A stretch of DNA of 64,000 bases from Pedobacter cryotolerans (GCF_005116475.1 NZ_SWBO01000003.1:186001-250000); one strand, 5' to 3'; shown: positions 33,632 to 44,800, counted from the stretch's first letter. Notes: generated from the letters alone by a model not told the origin. Numbers and translations are program-made.

Positions 33632-34693
33632 TTAATTTGGTTTGTATGTTTCTGTTCTATAAACTAATAGATACAGGTAATATTGCAAGGTAAATAATAC
33701 GGTTGCAAAAAATATGTGCAAAGTCTGAGCGTATGGTGGTAATGAAAAGTAAGAAAGTAAAAATCCAGTTGCTATTTGTATAATCAAAACAATGATGATA
33801 TAATTAGCCGTTAGTAAAGACCAAGCTTTTCCACTAAATCTATCAATTACCATTTTATATACAATCACGTTACAAATTGCAACAAGTATGGCCAAATCCC
33901 TATGCCAAACAAATACCGAACCTACTTTAGCAACCCAACTATCTCTTTCATTAAAATTTAAAGCTTTTGATATAGAATCTATACTTTCTCTAACTTCGGT
34001 ACCAATTACAATTTGAATGATTGATACTATAATAGTGAAGGCTAAAAATCCTTTCAACCACATAATGCGATACATAATCACACTTTTTTCTTTATGCAAC
34101 ATTACAGCATAATTATAGGTATAAATTAAAATCCCTAAAATTACCAATGCCAAAAGCATGTGTACGGTTACTACCCATTGTGTTAAGTTGGTTGATACCA
34201 CAATTGAACCTAACCAGCCTTGATAACCAACTATAAGTATATTAAGCAAACTCAATACCACTATCCTTTTAGCAGATTTTCTATAAGTAAATGAAAGAAC
34301 AGCTGTAATTAGTAAAAAAATACCTAAGGCTACACCAGCTAAGCGGTTAATATATTCAGTCCACGTTTTGGAAGCATTAAACTCTTCAGGAACAATTATA
34401 CTTTTATCATTTCTTATACTATCTGCCAATTCATTTTTACCCATACTTTCCAAGTATTTGGCAAATTTTTCATTCTTTTTTAATCTACCCTCTACGTATT
34501 TGTCTCTGTAATCTGCAGGTAATTGAGATACATCAGTAGGTGGAATGTACTGATCAAAACATTTTGGCCAATCTGGGCAACCCATACCTGAACCAGTACT
34601 GCGAACAATGCCTCCAGCCAAAATGACTAGTAAAGTTACAGCAATAGTAATAAAGTTTATTCTTACAAATCTTCTTTCAGATTTCGCAATCAT
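33632..34693 (-). CDS. ctaA: Heme A synthase (COX15/CtaA)
   Basis: A 353-residue membrane enzyme that oxidises heme O to heme A. Visible marks are AGGIVRSTGSGMGCPDWPKCFDQ at the N-terminus (parts: STGSGMGCPDWP), EYINRLAGVALG with a conserved Glu, GWLGSIVVSTNL, the His in VTVHMLLALVI, and FVWHRDLAILVAI. About eight helices. The ORF follows a strong hairpin terminator (34711-34761), so ctaA probably begins a new transcript that continues to DUF420. Confidence 0.92.
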   Translation of the reverse strand: MIAKSERRFVRINFITIAVTLLVILAGGIVRSTGSGMGCPDWPKCFDQYIPPTDVSQLPADYRDKYVEGRLKKNEKFAKYLESMGKNELADSIRNDKSIIVPEEFNASKTWTEYINRLAGVALGIFLLITAVLSFTYRKSAKRIVVLSLLNILIVGYQGWLGSIVVSTNLTQWVVTVHMLLALVILGILIYTYNYAVMLHKEKSVIMYRIMWLKGFLAFTIIVSIIQIVIGTEVRESIDSISKALNFNERDSWVAKVGSVFVWHRDLAILVAICNVIVYKMVIDRFSGKAWSLLTANYIIIVLIIQIATGFLLSYFSLPPYAQTLHIFFATVLFTLQYYLYLLVYRTETYKPN

Positions 34694-34710
34694 GGGGTTA
34701 GTAGATTAAA

Positions 34711-34761
34711 AAAATAAGGTATCTGGTGCAAGCTTATTTACTTCCGCAGATACCTTATTTT
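34711..34761 (-). terminator. Strong hairpin between ctaD and ctaA
   Basis: Perfect 15-bp arms (AAAATAAGGTATCTG at 34711-34725 and CAGATACCTTATTTT at 34747-34761), with a T run on the minus strand after the stem. It starts 23 bp after the ctaD stop and should end the ActA-to-CtaD transcript; being symmetrical it could also limit opposite transcription. Confidence 0.82.
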
Positions 34762-34783
34762 ATATGTAAACTAGCTATGTAGT

Positions 34784-36670
34784 TTATTCTGCTTCAGTAG
34801 CTGCTGGTTTATTCTTTACTTCCCAGCCCTTCTGAATTTCTTCAGCTTCTGTATTGCCTTCAAAATCATGAGGTAAATTAGAACTCATTGTTTGAGAGAA
34901 AGGAACAGTTTGTGGAATAAAATCAGTTTCAGCACCTGGCTTACTATAATCATAAGGCCAACGATACACTGTTGGAATTTCTCCTGGCCAGTTACCATGT
35001 AAATGTTCTACTGGAGTTGTCCACTCTAAAGTATTTGCTTCCCAAGGATTTTGAGGAGCTTTTTTACCTCTAAAAATAGAATAGAAGAAATTGAATAAGA
35101 AAGCTACTTGAGCTAAAGCAGCAATAATAGCAGCCCAAGTTACAAATACGTTAACTGTTAACCACTTATTCATGAATTCGAATTCAGTAAATGCATAGTA
35201 ACGACGAGGAACACCATCTAAACCCAAAAAGTGTAGTGGGAAGAATACCAAGTAAGCACAGATAAATGTTAACCAGAAATGTAAATATCCTAATTTAGCA
35301 CTCATCATTTTACCAAACATTTTAGGGAACCAATGATAAACACCTGCAAGCATTCCGAAAATTGCAGCAGAACCCATTACCAAGTGAAAGTGAGCAACTA
35401 CAAAATAAGTATCATGTAAGTTAATATCTAATGCAGCATTACCTAAGAAAATACCAGTTAAACCACCAGAGATAAAGAAAGAAACTAAACCAATTGCAAA
35501 AAGCATTGCTGGAGTAAATCTGATATTACCTCTCCATAATGTAGCTAGGTAATTAAATGTTTTTACTGCTGAAGGTACTGCAATAATCAAAGTTGTAATC
35601 ATAAATACGCCACCCAATAAAGGATTCATACCCGTTACAAACATATGGTGACCCCATACAATGAATGATAAAGTTGTAATACCAATCAATGAATAAATCA
35701 TTGCATGGTAACCAAAAATTGGTTTTCTAGAGTTAATAGAGATAATCTCTGATGAGATACCCAATGCTGGCATAATTACAATATATACCTCTGGGTGACC
35801 TAAGAACCAGAACAAGTGTTGCCATAAAATTGGCGAACCACCTTCGTTTGGAAGTACTTGTGTTCCCATTACAATATCTGATAAATAGAAACTTGTACCA
35901 AAACTACGGTCGAAAATTAAAAGAACAACACCCGCAACCAATACTGGGAATGATAAAATACCTAAAATAGCTGTTAAGAAGAATGCCCAAATTGTTAATG
36001 GCATTTTCCATAAATCCATACCTTTAGTACGCATATTTAATACTGTAGTAACGTAGTTGATACCACCCATTAAAGATGATGCAACAAACATTACCATACT
36101 AATTAACCACATGGTCATACCCATTGCAGAACCATCTATTGCCTTTGGTATTGCAGAAAGCGGTGGATAAATTGTCCAACCCGCACTTGCAGGGCCAGTT
36201 TGTATAAAAAATGAACCCATCATAATTACACAAGCAGAAAAGAAGAACCAATATGAAAGCATATTTAAGAATGGCGATGCCATATCTCTAGCTCCTAACT
36301 GCAGTGGTATTAATAAATTACTAAATGTACCACTTAAGCCGGCGGTTAATACAAAGAATACCATGATGGTACCATGAATGGTTACCAAGGCTAAGTAAAA
36401 GTCAGGCTTTATTCTACCACCTTCTGCCCATTTACCTAAAAATGATTCTAGTAAAGGGAAACTTTTATCTGGCCAAGCCAATTGTAATCTAAATAAAATA
36501 GATAAACCCATGGCAATAACTGCCATTATGATACCAGTAATTAAAAATTGCTTGGCAATCATTTTATGATCCATACTAAAAATGTACTTAGATATGAATG
36601 TCTCATGGTGATGACCGTGGTCATCATGGTTATCGTGGTGGTGTGTATCTTGAAGTGATATAGTTGACAT
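34784..36670 (-). CDS. ctaD: Cytochrome c oxidase subunit I (aa3-type, A1 family)
   Basis: A 628-residue catalytic subunit holding heme a, heme a3 and CuB and pumping protons. Twelve or more helices. The CuB/crosslink motif is GHPEVYIVIMPALG, with the Glu that marks A1 oxidases, then GHHMFVTGMNP and the heme-ligand region HDTYFVVAHFHLVMG. The N-terminus is strikingly His/Asp-rich (THHHDNHDDHGHHHET). It lies 21 bp after subunit II and just before a terminator. Confidence 0.95.
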   Translation of the reverse strand: MSTISLQDTHHHDNHDDHGHHHETFISKYIFSMDHKMIAKQFLITGIIMAVIAMGLSILFRLQLAWPDKSFPLLESFLGKWAEGGRIKPDFYLALVTIHGTIMVFFVLTAGLSGTFSNLLIPLQLGARDMASPFLNMLSYWFFFSACVIMMGSFFIQTGPASAGWTIYPPLSAIPKAIDGSAMGMTMWLISMVMFVASSLMGGINYVTTVLNMRTKGMDLWKMPLTIWAFFLTAILGILSFPVLVAGVVLLIFDRSFGTSFYLSDIVMGTQVLPNEGGSPILWQHLFWFLGHPEVYIVIMPALGISSEIISINSRKPIFGYHAMIYSLIGITTLSFIVWGHHMFVTGMNPLLGGVFMITTLIIAVPSAVKTFNYLATLWRGNIRFTPAMLFAIGLVSFFISGGLTGIFLGNAALDINLHDTYFVVAHFHLVMGSAAIFGMLAGVYHWFPKMFGKMMSAKLGYLHFWLTFICAYLVFFPLHFLGLDGVPRRYYAFTEFEFMNKWLTVNVFVTWAAIIAALAQVAFLFNFFYSIFRGKKAPQNPWEANTLEWTTPVEHLHGNWPGEIPTVYRWPYDYSKPGAETDFIPQTVPFSQTMSSNLPHDFEGNTEAEEIQKGWEVKNKPAATEAE

Positions 36671-36691
36671 AATAAGGGCTCTCCAGTATTA

Positions 36692-37918
36692 TTATTTTTT
36701 TAAAGCTATTTGATTTGTTATTGCTGTTGAATCTTTTGCAGTTGTATCAGCAGCTTTAGCAGGTGTTGCTGGTGCTACTGGCACTGGTAAATTAAATACC
36801 TTTCTCAAATCATCAGTTAAATATGGTGTTTGTTTAGTTACCCACTCATCATATTCAGCCTGAGAAACAACTCTAACAGGTTTTTGCATATTATAGTGGT
36901 TAGAACCGCAAATTTTAGCACATAGTAACAAGTAATTGAAAGAAGGATCATTTGTTTTAACCTTCATTTCATCAGTAGTAATAGTAGGTGTAAATTCGAA
37001 ATAAGAAGTCATACCAGGTACCGTATTTAACTGAACTCTAAAATGTGGCATGTAGAAACTATGTAATACATCTTTACTTGTTAAAATGAAACGCACTGGT
37101 TTATTTACAGGCAATACAATTTCATCAGCTACTTGATCATCTAAACTTTCTTTTTTACTAAAATCGATACCTAAAGCATTAATCGCAGTAATTTTTTTAT
37201 AGTTTTTTAAACCAACAACACCATCAGCACCTGGATAACGGATATCCCATTGGAATTGCGATGAAGTAACTTCTATACTCAATGGCTTATTATTTGGATC
37301 TTCAATTTTATAAAATATTGATCTCCAAGTTAAAAAACCCATTAAAACCAAAACTGTTAAAACTAAAGCTGGTACAATTGTCCAAATACGCTCTAACGAG
37401 TTATTGTGAGGATAATAATATGCTTTTCTGTTGCCACTGCTCTTGTAGAAATAAGCAAAAGCGAATAATACAATATGTGTTAAAATGAATACTATAGTCG
37501 TAATGATTAATGTTAAGTTAAACATCTCATCAATTCGTTTACCGTGTTCAGAAGCTGCTTCTGGTAAAATCATTTCACCATGCACTGTGTATTCCCAGTA
37601 TACACCATATAAACCAACAACCAAAAATATTGCAAACAGCACACCGTTTACAGTATCCCAATTGATGCCTTCTGGTTTACCTTGTGTTTCACGAGTTAAT
37701 TCGTAAACCCTTAATGCCTTACCAACTATTGCGATAAATAAACACAATAGCAAAAACAATAAAACGTAGAACAAGGTTGATTTATAAATCGGACCCATAT
37801 CTATTGGTTTAGCGGTAGCGGCAGCTTCTTGAGCAAACACACTTGTACTAGCAAATACAGTTAATATTACTGCAAATGCCGACATTGTTTTATTACTAAT
37901 TATTTTTCTTAAACTCAT
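36692..37918 (-). CDS. ctaC: Cytochrome c oxidase subunit II (CuA subunit)
   Basis: A 408-residue subunit II with a signal peptide ending near VFAQ, an extra helix pair in the N-terminal 100 residues, the usual two helices (about 130-155 and 185-205) and a periplasmic cupredoxin domain. CuA ligands are in VLHSFYMPHFRVQ and LLCAKICGSNHYNM. The usual Glu between the two Cys is Lys here (CAKIC). No cytochrome c domain is fused to it, so electrons probably come directly from the Act complex. 60 bp after actF. Confidence 0.93.
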   Translation of the reverse strand: MSLRKIISNKTMSAFAVILTVFASTSVFAQEAAATAKPIDMGPIYKSTLFYVLLFLLLCLFIAIVGKALRVYELTRETQGKPEGINWDTVNGVLFAIFLVVGLYGVYWEYTVHGEMILPEAASEHGKRIDEMFNLTLIITTIVFILTHIVLFAFAYFYKSSGNRKAYYYPHNNSLERIWTIVPALVLTVLVLMGFLTWRSIFYKIEDPNNKPLSIEVTSSQFQWDIRYPGADGVVGLKNYKKITAINALGIDFSKKESLDDQVADEIVLPVNKPVRFILTSKDVLHSFYMPHFRVQLNTVPGMTSYFEFTPTITTDEMKVKTNDPSFNYLLLCAKICGSNHYNMQKPVRVVSQAEYDEWVTKQTPYLTDDLRKVFNLPVPVAPATPAKAADTTAKDSTAITNQIALKK

Positions 37919-37978
37919 TTTCTTAAAAGCAGTACGATGTACTTTTATATTAATTTATAAACCCTTAAACCTACTCTA

Positions 37979-39217
37979 CTATAGATGGTGGTTTAAACTT
38001 TCTTGTAAAAACGGATGGTTTTTTGCAATTAAAGGTTTCTTACTTAAAGAACTTAATACAGTAAAAGTAAATAAACCAACAAACCCTAATGCAGTACCTA
38101 TTTCTATTATTCCAAAACCACTACCAGGTTTTCCATCGATAACTTTAGTGCCAAATTCGAAAATACCTGGCATAATCATTTGGTAATAATCAACCCAGTG
38201 ACCACATAAAACCAATATACAAACCACCATCAAAATGTTTTCACTTCTTTTGTTATCACGATCCATTAACAATAATAATGGAGTTAAGAAGTTTAAAATC
38301 AAGTTAATGTAAAACCAAGCCTCATAGTTATTGAAACGTTTGTAAAAATAAACTGTTTCCTCAGACATGTTTGCATAGTAAATCAACAAGAATTGAGCAA
38401 ACCATACGTAAGTCCAGAAAATAGAGAAACCAAATATAAACTGACCTAAGTTATGTAAGTGGCTATTATTTACCCAGCTCATGTAACCAGCTTTTCTTAA
38501 AAGGATAATGATAAGAGCAATGGTTGCTAAACTGCTAACCCACATTGCTGCAAAGTTGTACCAACCGAACATTGTAGAGAACCAGTGTGCCTCTAAGGAC
38601 ATGATGGTGTCAAATGCAAATATTGGAGTTGTAAATCCGTAGATAACTAAGAAAATACAAGCATTTTTAAAACTTTTACGATAGTAATTTAAACCTCCAA
38701 CTAAATCTTCTTGTGCAGACCATTGTGATAGCTTAACAGCAAAGAAACTGTAAATAGCTAAAAAGATCACCTGTCTTGACATGAAGAAAGGAATATTCAA
38801 GAATGCAGATTTACCTGCAATTAGTTTATCATATTTAGGTCCACCCTCAACTAAAAGTTCTGGATCTGCCCAATGGTGATAAAGATTATGGGTAAAAAGA
38901 CCCGCACCTATGACTGCTAATAAAATTACTACAGCTATTGGAAGTGTTTTTGCCATAGCTTGTGGTACTCTTAATATCGATGCAGACCAACCAGCCTGAG
39001 CAACATATTGCACGGCTAAAAAGAAAGCACCAGACATACAAACACACGCAAAGTAATATGCCATAAGTAACAGGTTTGCGAAAGTACGTTCGTGTGCACC
39101 ACTCATAAAACCATAAACTATAGCTATTGCACCTAATGCGATGCCTACTATACTTAGGATTTTAGCTTTTCCTGTAAACTCAAATTGTTCACTTAAATTA
39201 TAATGATGAGTTGCCAT
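37979..39217 (-). CDS. actF: Alternative complex III subunit ActF (NrfD-like)
   Basis: A 412-residue membrane protein with about ten helices of the NrfD/PsrC-like type. Quinol:cytochrome c oxidoreductase signature parts are ARTF-like GAHERTFANLLLMAYYFACV, LFTHNLYHHWADP, FDTIMSLEAHWFSTMFGWYNF and WFAQFLLIYYANM. ActF and ActC form the membrane core of the complex. It is the last act gene before the oxidase subunits. Confidence 0.9.
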   Translation of the reverse strand: MATHHYNLSEQFEFTGKAKILSIVGIALGAIAIVYGFMSGAHERTFANLLLMAYYFACVCMSGAFFLAVQYVAQAGWSASILRVPQAMAKTLPIAVVILLAVIGAGLFTHNLYHHWADPELLVEGGPKYDKLIAGKSAFLNIPFFMSRQVIFLAIYSFFAVKLSQWSAQEDLVGGLNYYRKSFKNACIFLVIYGFTTPIFAFDTIMSLEAHWFSTMFGWYNFAAMWVSSLATIALIIILLRKAGYMSWVNNSHLHNLGQFIFGFSIFWTYVWFAQFLLIYYANMSEETVYFYKRFNNYEAWFYINLILNFLTPLLLLMDRDNKRSENILMVVCILVLCGHWVDYYQMIMPGIFEFGTKVIDGKPGSGFGIIEIGTALGFVGLFTFTVLSSLSKKPLIAKNHPFLQESLNHHL

Positions 39218-39232
39218 TTATATCTGCTTTTC

Positions 39233-39817
39233 TTATTTAGTTTTTTGTAATTGTTGTACATACAACACCACTTTCCATCTTTCTGTAGGAGTAAGTTGTG
39301 AAGCATGAGATCCCATAGCGTTTAATCCGTAGGTAATTGTATGATAGATTTTTCCAGCTGATAAGCTTGCCATTGCGCCACCACGTGATGAAACTGCCTC
39401 TGCACCATAATAAGCCGGAACGCCTGAAATACCTTTATCTAATTTTACGATATGACCTTGGCCATCACCTTTATCACCGTGGCATGGAGCACAAAATACA
39501 GTGTAAAAATGTTTACCTTCTAAAAGGTTCTTTTCCGTTAACTGCAATGGATTAACCACTACAGAAGAAGCCTCATATCCTTCTTTTGTATTTGCATACT
39601 CAAACTTAACAAAGCCTATTGGATCTGTATTTGCTGGCGGAGTTTGAGACGTAGCTCCGTTAGCAAAGTTTTTGTTTGGTTGATCCTGATTGTAAGCAAT
39701 TGGATCATACATGTTTCTTGCATATTCTAAACCTGTACTTCTTTTATCTCTACAAGCAGAAAGCATTACAACAGCAACTAGCAGCGTAAACGCAGCGTAT
39801 ACTATATTTTTATTCAT
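39233..39817 (-). CDS. actE: Alternative complex III subunit ActE (monoheme cytochrome c lipoprotein)
   Basis: A 194-residue lipoprotein: signal with lipobox VVMLSAC, then RSTGLEYARNMYDPIAYN typical of ActE, and a class I cytochrome c domain with heme-binding CAPCHGDKGDG at about residues 105-115. A Met near the C-terminus (GLNAMGSHASQLTP) may be the sixth ligand. The ATG at 39817 gives the lipoprotein signal and overlaps actD by 8 bp; an upstream ATG at 39838 would add seven residues. Confidence 0.9.
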   Translation of the reverse strand: MNKNIVYAAFTLLVAVVMLSACRDKRSTGLEYARNMYDPIAYNQDQPNKNFANGATSQTPPANTDPIGFVKFEYANTKEGYEASSVVVNPLQLTEKNLLEGKHFYTVFCAPCHGDKGDGQGHIVKLDKGISGVPAYYGAEAVSSRGGAMASLSAGKIYHTITYGLNAMGSHASQLTPTERWKVVLYVQQLQKTK

Positions 39818-40346
39818 AGCTAATGTACTTCCTTTCATTATACTTTACCTCTAAAGCACCTGCACCTTTTAATAGTTCGTCAATTTTAGTGTGTTCAGTA
39901 TTTTCTTTTGCATCAACAGCAATGATAAAACGATCATTTGTTGCTCTAAGATCCATTACTCTTGGTGCTCTACCTGGAAATAAATGCGTAGATGCGTAAT
40001 AAGAACCAACTAATCCAAAAGCACAAAACAAGATGGTTAACTCAAAAGTTATTGGAATAAAATCTGGAAGTGCGAAATGCGTTTTACCTCCAATATTTAT
40101 AGGCCAATCTACAACTGTAGCCAAATAAACTCCTGTTAGCATTGTTAATGTTCCGGTGATACCGAAAAAGAATGCCGCGATGTCTAATCTTGATCTTTTA
40201 ACACCTAATTTTGCTTCAATCCCGTGAATAGGCATTGGCGTATAAACATCATGTATCTTGATGTTATTTTCCTGCAACTTCTCGATGCCATGCATCATTT
40301 CGTCTGGATCGCCGAAACTACCTAAAATATATTTGATATTACTCAT
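39810..40346 (-). CDS. actD: Alternative complex III subunit ActD (DUF3341)
   Basis: A 178-residue protein with two central helices (about 57-80 and 95-118) separated by a loop, typical of DUF3341/ActD: KYILGSFGDPDEMMHGIEKL at the start, DVYTPMPIHGIEAKLG, then WPINIGGKTHFALPDFIP and LFPGRAPRVMDLRATNDRF. ActD is a small anchor subunit of the complex. It lies 2 bp after actC and overlaps actE. Confidence 0.92.
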   Translation of the reverse strand: MSNIKYILGSFGDPDEMMHGIEKLQENNIKIHDVYTPMPIHGIEAKLGVKRSRLDIAAFFFGITGTLTMLTGVYLATVVDWPINIGGKTHFALPDFIPITFELTILFCAFGLVGSYYASTHLFPGRAPRVMDLRATNDRFIIAVDAKENTEHTKIDELLKGAGALEVKYNERKYISYE

Positions 40347-40348
40347 TG

Positions 40349-41821
40349 TTATATTTTTGCGTATTCTTCTTGTTTAACACTATCAAACTTTTCTAAAGAT
40401 TCTACATATTCTGCAACATGTTCTTTATCTAAGTGACCATCTTTGATCAATTCTAATTTTGCTTGCTCGCTTGCACTCTTCAATAATAATTTTACCTCAG
40501 CTATTGCAATTGAAGGTAATACTCTCAAGAACAATAAGAATAATGTGAAGAACAAACCAATTGAGCCTACAAATACGCTCACATCAACCCAAGTTGGTGT
40601 AAACATGGTCCAACTTGATGGTAAATAATCTCTGTGTAATGAGGTAACAATAATTACGAAACGCTCAAACCACATACCGATGTTAACTACAATTGATAAA
40701 ATCCAAGTAGCAGCAATACTTGTACGTACTTTCTTAAACCACAATAGCTGTGGAGAAATTACGTTACAGGTCATCATCATCCAATATGCCCACCAGTATG
40801 GTCCAGTAGCACGGTTGATGAATGCATATTGCTCATATTCTGAACCTGAGTACCAAGCGATAAAAAACTCAGTTAAGTAAGCAACACCTACAATTGATCC
40901 TGTTAAGATGATAATTTTATTCATCGACTCAATGTGGAACATTGTGATGTAATTCTCTAAACCTAATACTTTACGTGCAACTAATAATAAGGTTAACACC
41001 ATCGCAAATCCTGAGAAAATCGCTCCAGCCACAAAATATGGAGGGAAGATTGTAGTGTGCCATCCAGGAATTACAGACGTTGCAAAGTCCATAGATACAA
41101 TTGTATGTACAGAAAGTACTAGTGGAGTTGAAATACCTGCTAAGATTAATGATACTGCTTCAAAACGTTGCCAAGTTTTTACGTTACCATTCCATCCGAA
41201 AGAAAGAACAGTATATACTTTTTTACGCATTCCTGCAGCTCTATCTCTAATGGTTGCAATATCCGGTAATAAACCTGTGTACCAGAATAACAATGATACT
41301 GAGAAATATGTTGAGATTGCAAACATATCCCATACCAATGGAGAGTTAAAGTTTACCCAAAGTGAACCAAATTGATTTGGCAATGGTAATACCCAATAAG
41401 CTAACCAAGGACGACCCATGTGAGAAACTACATAAGTAGCAGCACAAATAACGGCAAAAATGGTCATCGCCTCTGCCGAACGGTTAATGGAGTTACGCCA
41501 ATTCTGACGGAAGAGTAATAGTACTGCTGAGATTAGTGTTCCAGCGTGACCAATACCTACCCACCACACGAAACCGGTGATATCCCAAGCCCATCCTACT
41601 GTTTTATTTAAACCCCAAGCTCCGATACCGAACCAGAAGGTATAGCCTACAGCCACAACCCATAGTGTTGCACCGCAGAGTGAAAGAATAAAGCCAATCC
41701 ACCAAGCCTTATTTGGCTTGCTCTCTACTGGTAATAAAATATCATCCGTAATTTGAGCATACGTGATATCTTTACCAGTAATTAATGGTTCTCTTAAAAT
41801 TGATTCGTTATGTCCTGACAT
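40349..41821 (-). CDS. actC: Alternative complex III subunit ActC (NrfD/PsrC-like)
   Basis: A 490-residue membrane subunit with about ten helices. It begins REPLITGKDITYAQITDDI and contains GITGFVWWVGIGHAGTLISA (parts: WWVGIGHAGTLISA), SHMGRPWLAYWVLPLP, LSVHTIVSMDFATSVIPGWH and MWFERFVIIVTSLHRDYLP, which are standard for ActC. It carries the menaquinol site next to ActB. Separated by 23 bp from actB. Confidence 0.93.
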   Translation of the reverse strand: MSGHNESILREPLITGKDITYAQITDDILLPVESKPNKAWWIGFILSLCGATLWVVAVGYTFWFGIGAWGLNKTVGWAWDITGFVWWVGIGHAGTLISAVLLLFRQNWRNSINRSAEAMTIFAVICAATYVVSHMGRPWLAYWVLPLPNQFGSLWVNFNSPLVWDMFAISTYFSVSLLFWYTGLLPDIATIRDRAAGMRKKVYTVLSFGWNGNVKTWQRFEAVSLILAGISTPLVLSVHTIVSMDFATSVIPGWHTTIFPPYFVAGAIFSGFAMVLTLLLVARKVLGLENYITMFHIESMNKIIILTGSIVGVAYLTEFFIAWYSGSEYEQYAFINRATGPYWWAYWMMMTCNVISPQLLWFKKVRTSIAATWILSIVVNIGMWFERFVIIVTSLHRDYLPSSWTMFTPTWVDVSVFVGSIGLFFTLFLLFLRVLPSIAIAEVKLLLKSASEQAKLELIKDGHLDKEHVAEYVESLEKFDSVKQEEYAKI

Positions 41822-41844
41822 AATTTATATTGCTAAGTATACGC

Positions 41845-44800
41845 TTAAACGTGTACTTCTTTAGTTTCTGAATCTATATTTCTAATTTTTGTCATGTAGC
41901 CAATACCTGGTTCTACGTTTATCTCTTCTAAAACATAGTAGATACGTTCGCTCTTTAATGCTTTTGAAACTTCTGAGTTTGGATCATTTTTATCACCAAA
42001 GATAATTGCATTTGCAGAACAAGCTTGTTGACAAGCCATTTTGATATCTCCATCTTTTAAAGGACGTTTCTCTAACTTAGCAGCTAATTTACCAGTTTGG
42101 ATACGTTGAATACACATTGAGCATTTTTCCATTACACCACGTGAACGTGTAGTAACATCTGGGTTTAATACTAATTGCGTAAACTCATTATTCAAATAGT
42201 TATCGAAACGTGAATCATTCCAGTAGTTAAACCAGTTGAAACGACGAACTTTATATGGACAGTTATTTGCACAGTAACGCGTACCAACACAACGGTTGTA
42301 AGCCATGTGGTTTAAACCATCAGATGAGTGTACTGTTGCCAATACCGGACAAACTGTTTCGCATGGAGCGTGATCACAGTGTTGACACATCATTGGTTGG
42401 TGAACAACAGAAACATTGTTCATTTGATCTGCCTCTAAATGTGCAATTTCTTTTTCTTTTGTTACTGCACCATTGCTAGAACCATGACCACCATGATCAT
42501 CAGCTTTTGCAGAAGGCTCTTGGTTGTAGCTGTAGTAACGATCGATACGCAACCAGTGCATCTCTCTACGTTTACGAACTTCATCCTTACCTACTACAGG
42601 AATATTATTTTCTACGTTACAAGCTACAATACATGATCCGCAACCAGTACAAGCATTCAAATCGATTGCCATTACCCAGTTGTTTCCAACCATTTCGTGC
42701 TTATCTGTAGTCCATAAATCGTAAACTTTATGTTTATGATGATTTCCTGAACCAGCAGCTGGATCTTTTAAATAATCTTTTAAAGTAGCTTCGCGAATGA
42801 TATTTCTACCCTCGAAAGAGTAGTGTGTTTGTGTTTGAGCTAATTCTTCTCTTCCGCCAGTAGCAGCTAAAGTAGCTGTTGTAGCATATTTTAATGTACC
42901 ATTGCTAAAAGTAACAAATGGAAATGCATTTTTACCTACATTATCACCTGCTTTTCCAACTTTAGTACGTCCGTAACCTAATGCTACAGAAGCAGTTCCC
43001 ATTGCTTGACCAGGTTGAATTAAAACCGGTAAATCAATTGAAACACCTTGTGCGTTTTTAATAGTTACAATATCAAATTCTTTATAACCTGAAGCTTCTG
43101 CTTGTTTAGGTGCTAAAGCGATATAGTTATCCCAAGTTACTTTCGAAACTGGATCTGGCAATTCTTGTAAGAATGCGTTATTTGCATATTTACCATCACG
43201 TATTGCAACGCTTTCGTAAACATGTAATTCTAAAACATCTTTACCATTACCTTTTGCTAATGCTTTACTACTTGTAGCAATAGATGATGCAACTGCATCT
43301 AAAGACATACTGAAGGTATAAGCTCCTGCAGTTTTTGCTGTAGTAGAAATCACTCCAGCTTGCAATACATCATTCCAAGATTTGCCTACACTTGGTAAAA
43401 CATTTTTCTCCCAATTGTTACGCACATATTGGTAGTAATCTTGTACAGTTGCGTCAGACCAAATCAAGAAACTTTGCTCAGCTTGGCGAGAGTTGAAAAC
43501 AGGATTAATAGTTGGCTGAACGATTGAATAGAAACCTTCGTAAGTATTTGCATCACCCCATGACTCTAAATAGTTAGGCGTAATTGCAACTACATCACAT
43601 AAATCAGAAGTTTCATCAACTCTATCAGCAAAAGATACTTTTAAACTTACTTTGCCTAAAGCATCTGTAAATGCTTTTGCATTAACCGAATCGTAAGCTG
43701 GATTTGAATCTAAGAAGAAAACCGCACCAACTTCACCTCTAGTCATTTCATTAATCAATTCAGCAAACTCTGCATCATTACCTTCGTAACGTTTGCAAGC
43801 ATTATCTAAATCGATTGTTGTGCCATAGCTACCAATTGCAGCATTAATGGCATTAACCAATATTTGTGTAGAAACATCATTAGAGCCAGAAACTACTACT
43901 GATTTTCCTTTATTCTGTAATAATTCTTTGGCAACTAATTTTACCACTTTATCAGCAGTAGTGTTGTTACCTAATGTACCACCTGATAAGTTTGCACCAG
44001 TAACTGCATTATATAACGTAATTAAAGCAGGACCCTCTTCAGATAATTTAATTGGCACACGTGTGTCAGCATTTGTACCAGTTAAGCTCATACCACTTTC
44101 AAACTGAAAATGACGAGACATTTTTTTGTTCTCTAAAGATTTATAGTTTCTGTTAGAAACATATTGAGCAGTAAATTCTTCGCCGCTAATCCAAGTACCT
44201 AAAAAGTCGGCACCAAAACTTACAATTAAATCAGCTTTATCGAAGTTATATTTTGGCAATACTGCTTTACCAAAACTATTTTCATTTGCTTTAATGATAC
44301 CTGTGTAAGAAACAGCATCATATTGTACATGTTTAGTAGTTGGATATTTAGCTGTAAAATCTGTAACAACAGCTTTAGCAGAAGGACTGTTTAAGCTAGA
44401 AGATACGATACGGATTTTTTTGCCTGAAGCTTGAACTTTATTCAATTCACCTTTAACGAAAGTATCAATATCAGCCCATGATGTTACTTCATCCTTTTTA
44501 AGTAAAGGATTTTTAAGTTTCGATACATCATACAAATCTAATACTGAAGCTTGTGCCTGTGCATCAGTACCTGTACTAAATACACCTGCATTTGGATTAA
44601 CTTCGATTTTAATTGGACGACCTACTACCGTTTTAACCAATACACTCTGCCCTTTAAAGGTAGAAACATAATAGTTTGGTATACCAGGAACAACTTCCTC
44701 TGGTCTAATTAAATAAGGAATTGATTTGTGTACAGGCGCTTTCTGACAAGCCGCTAAAGTAACAGCTCCTAAACCAAAACCAAGGGCTTTTAAAAAGTCG

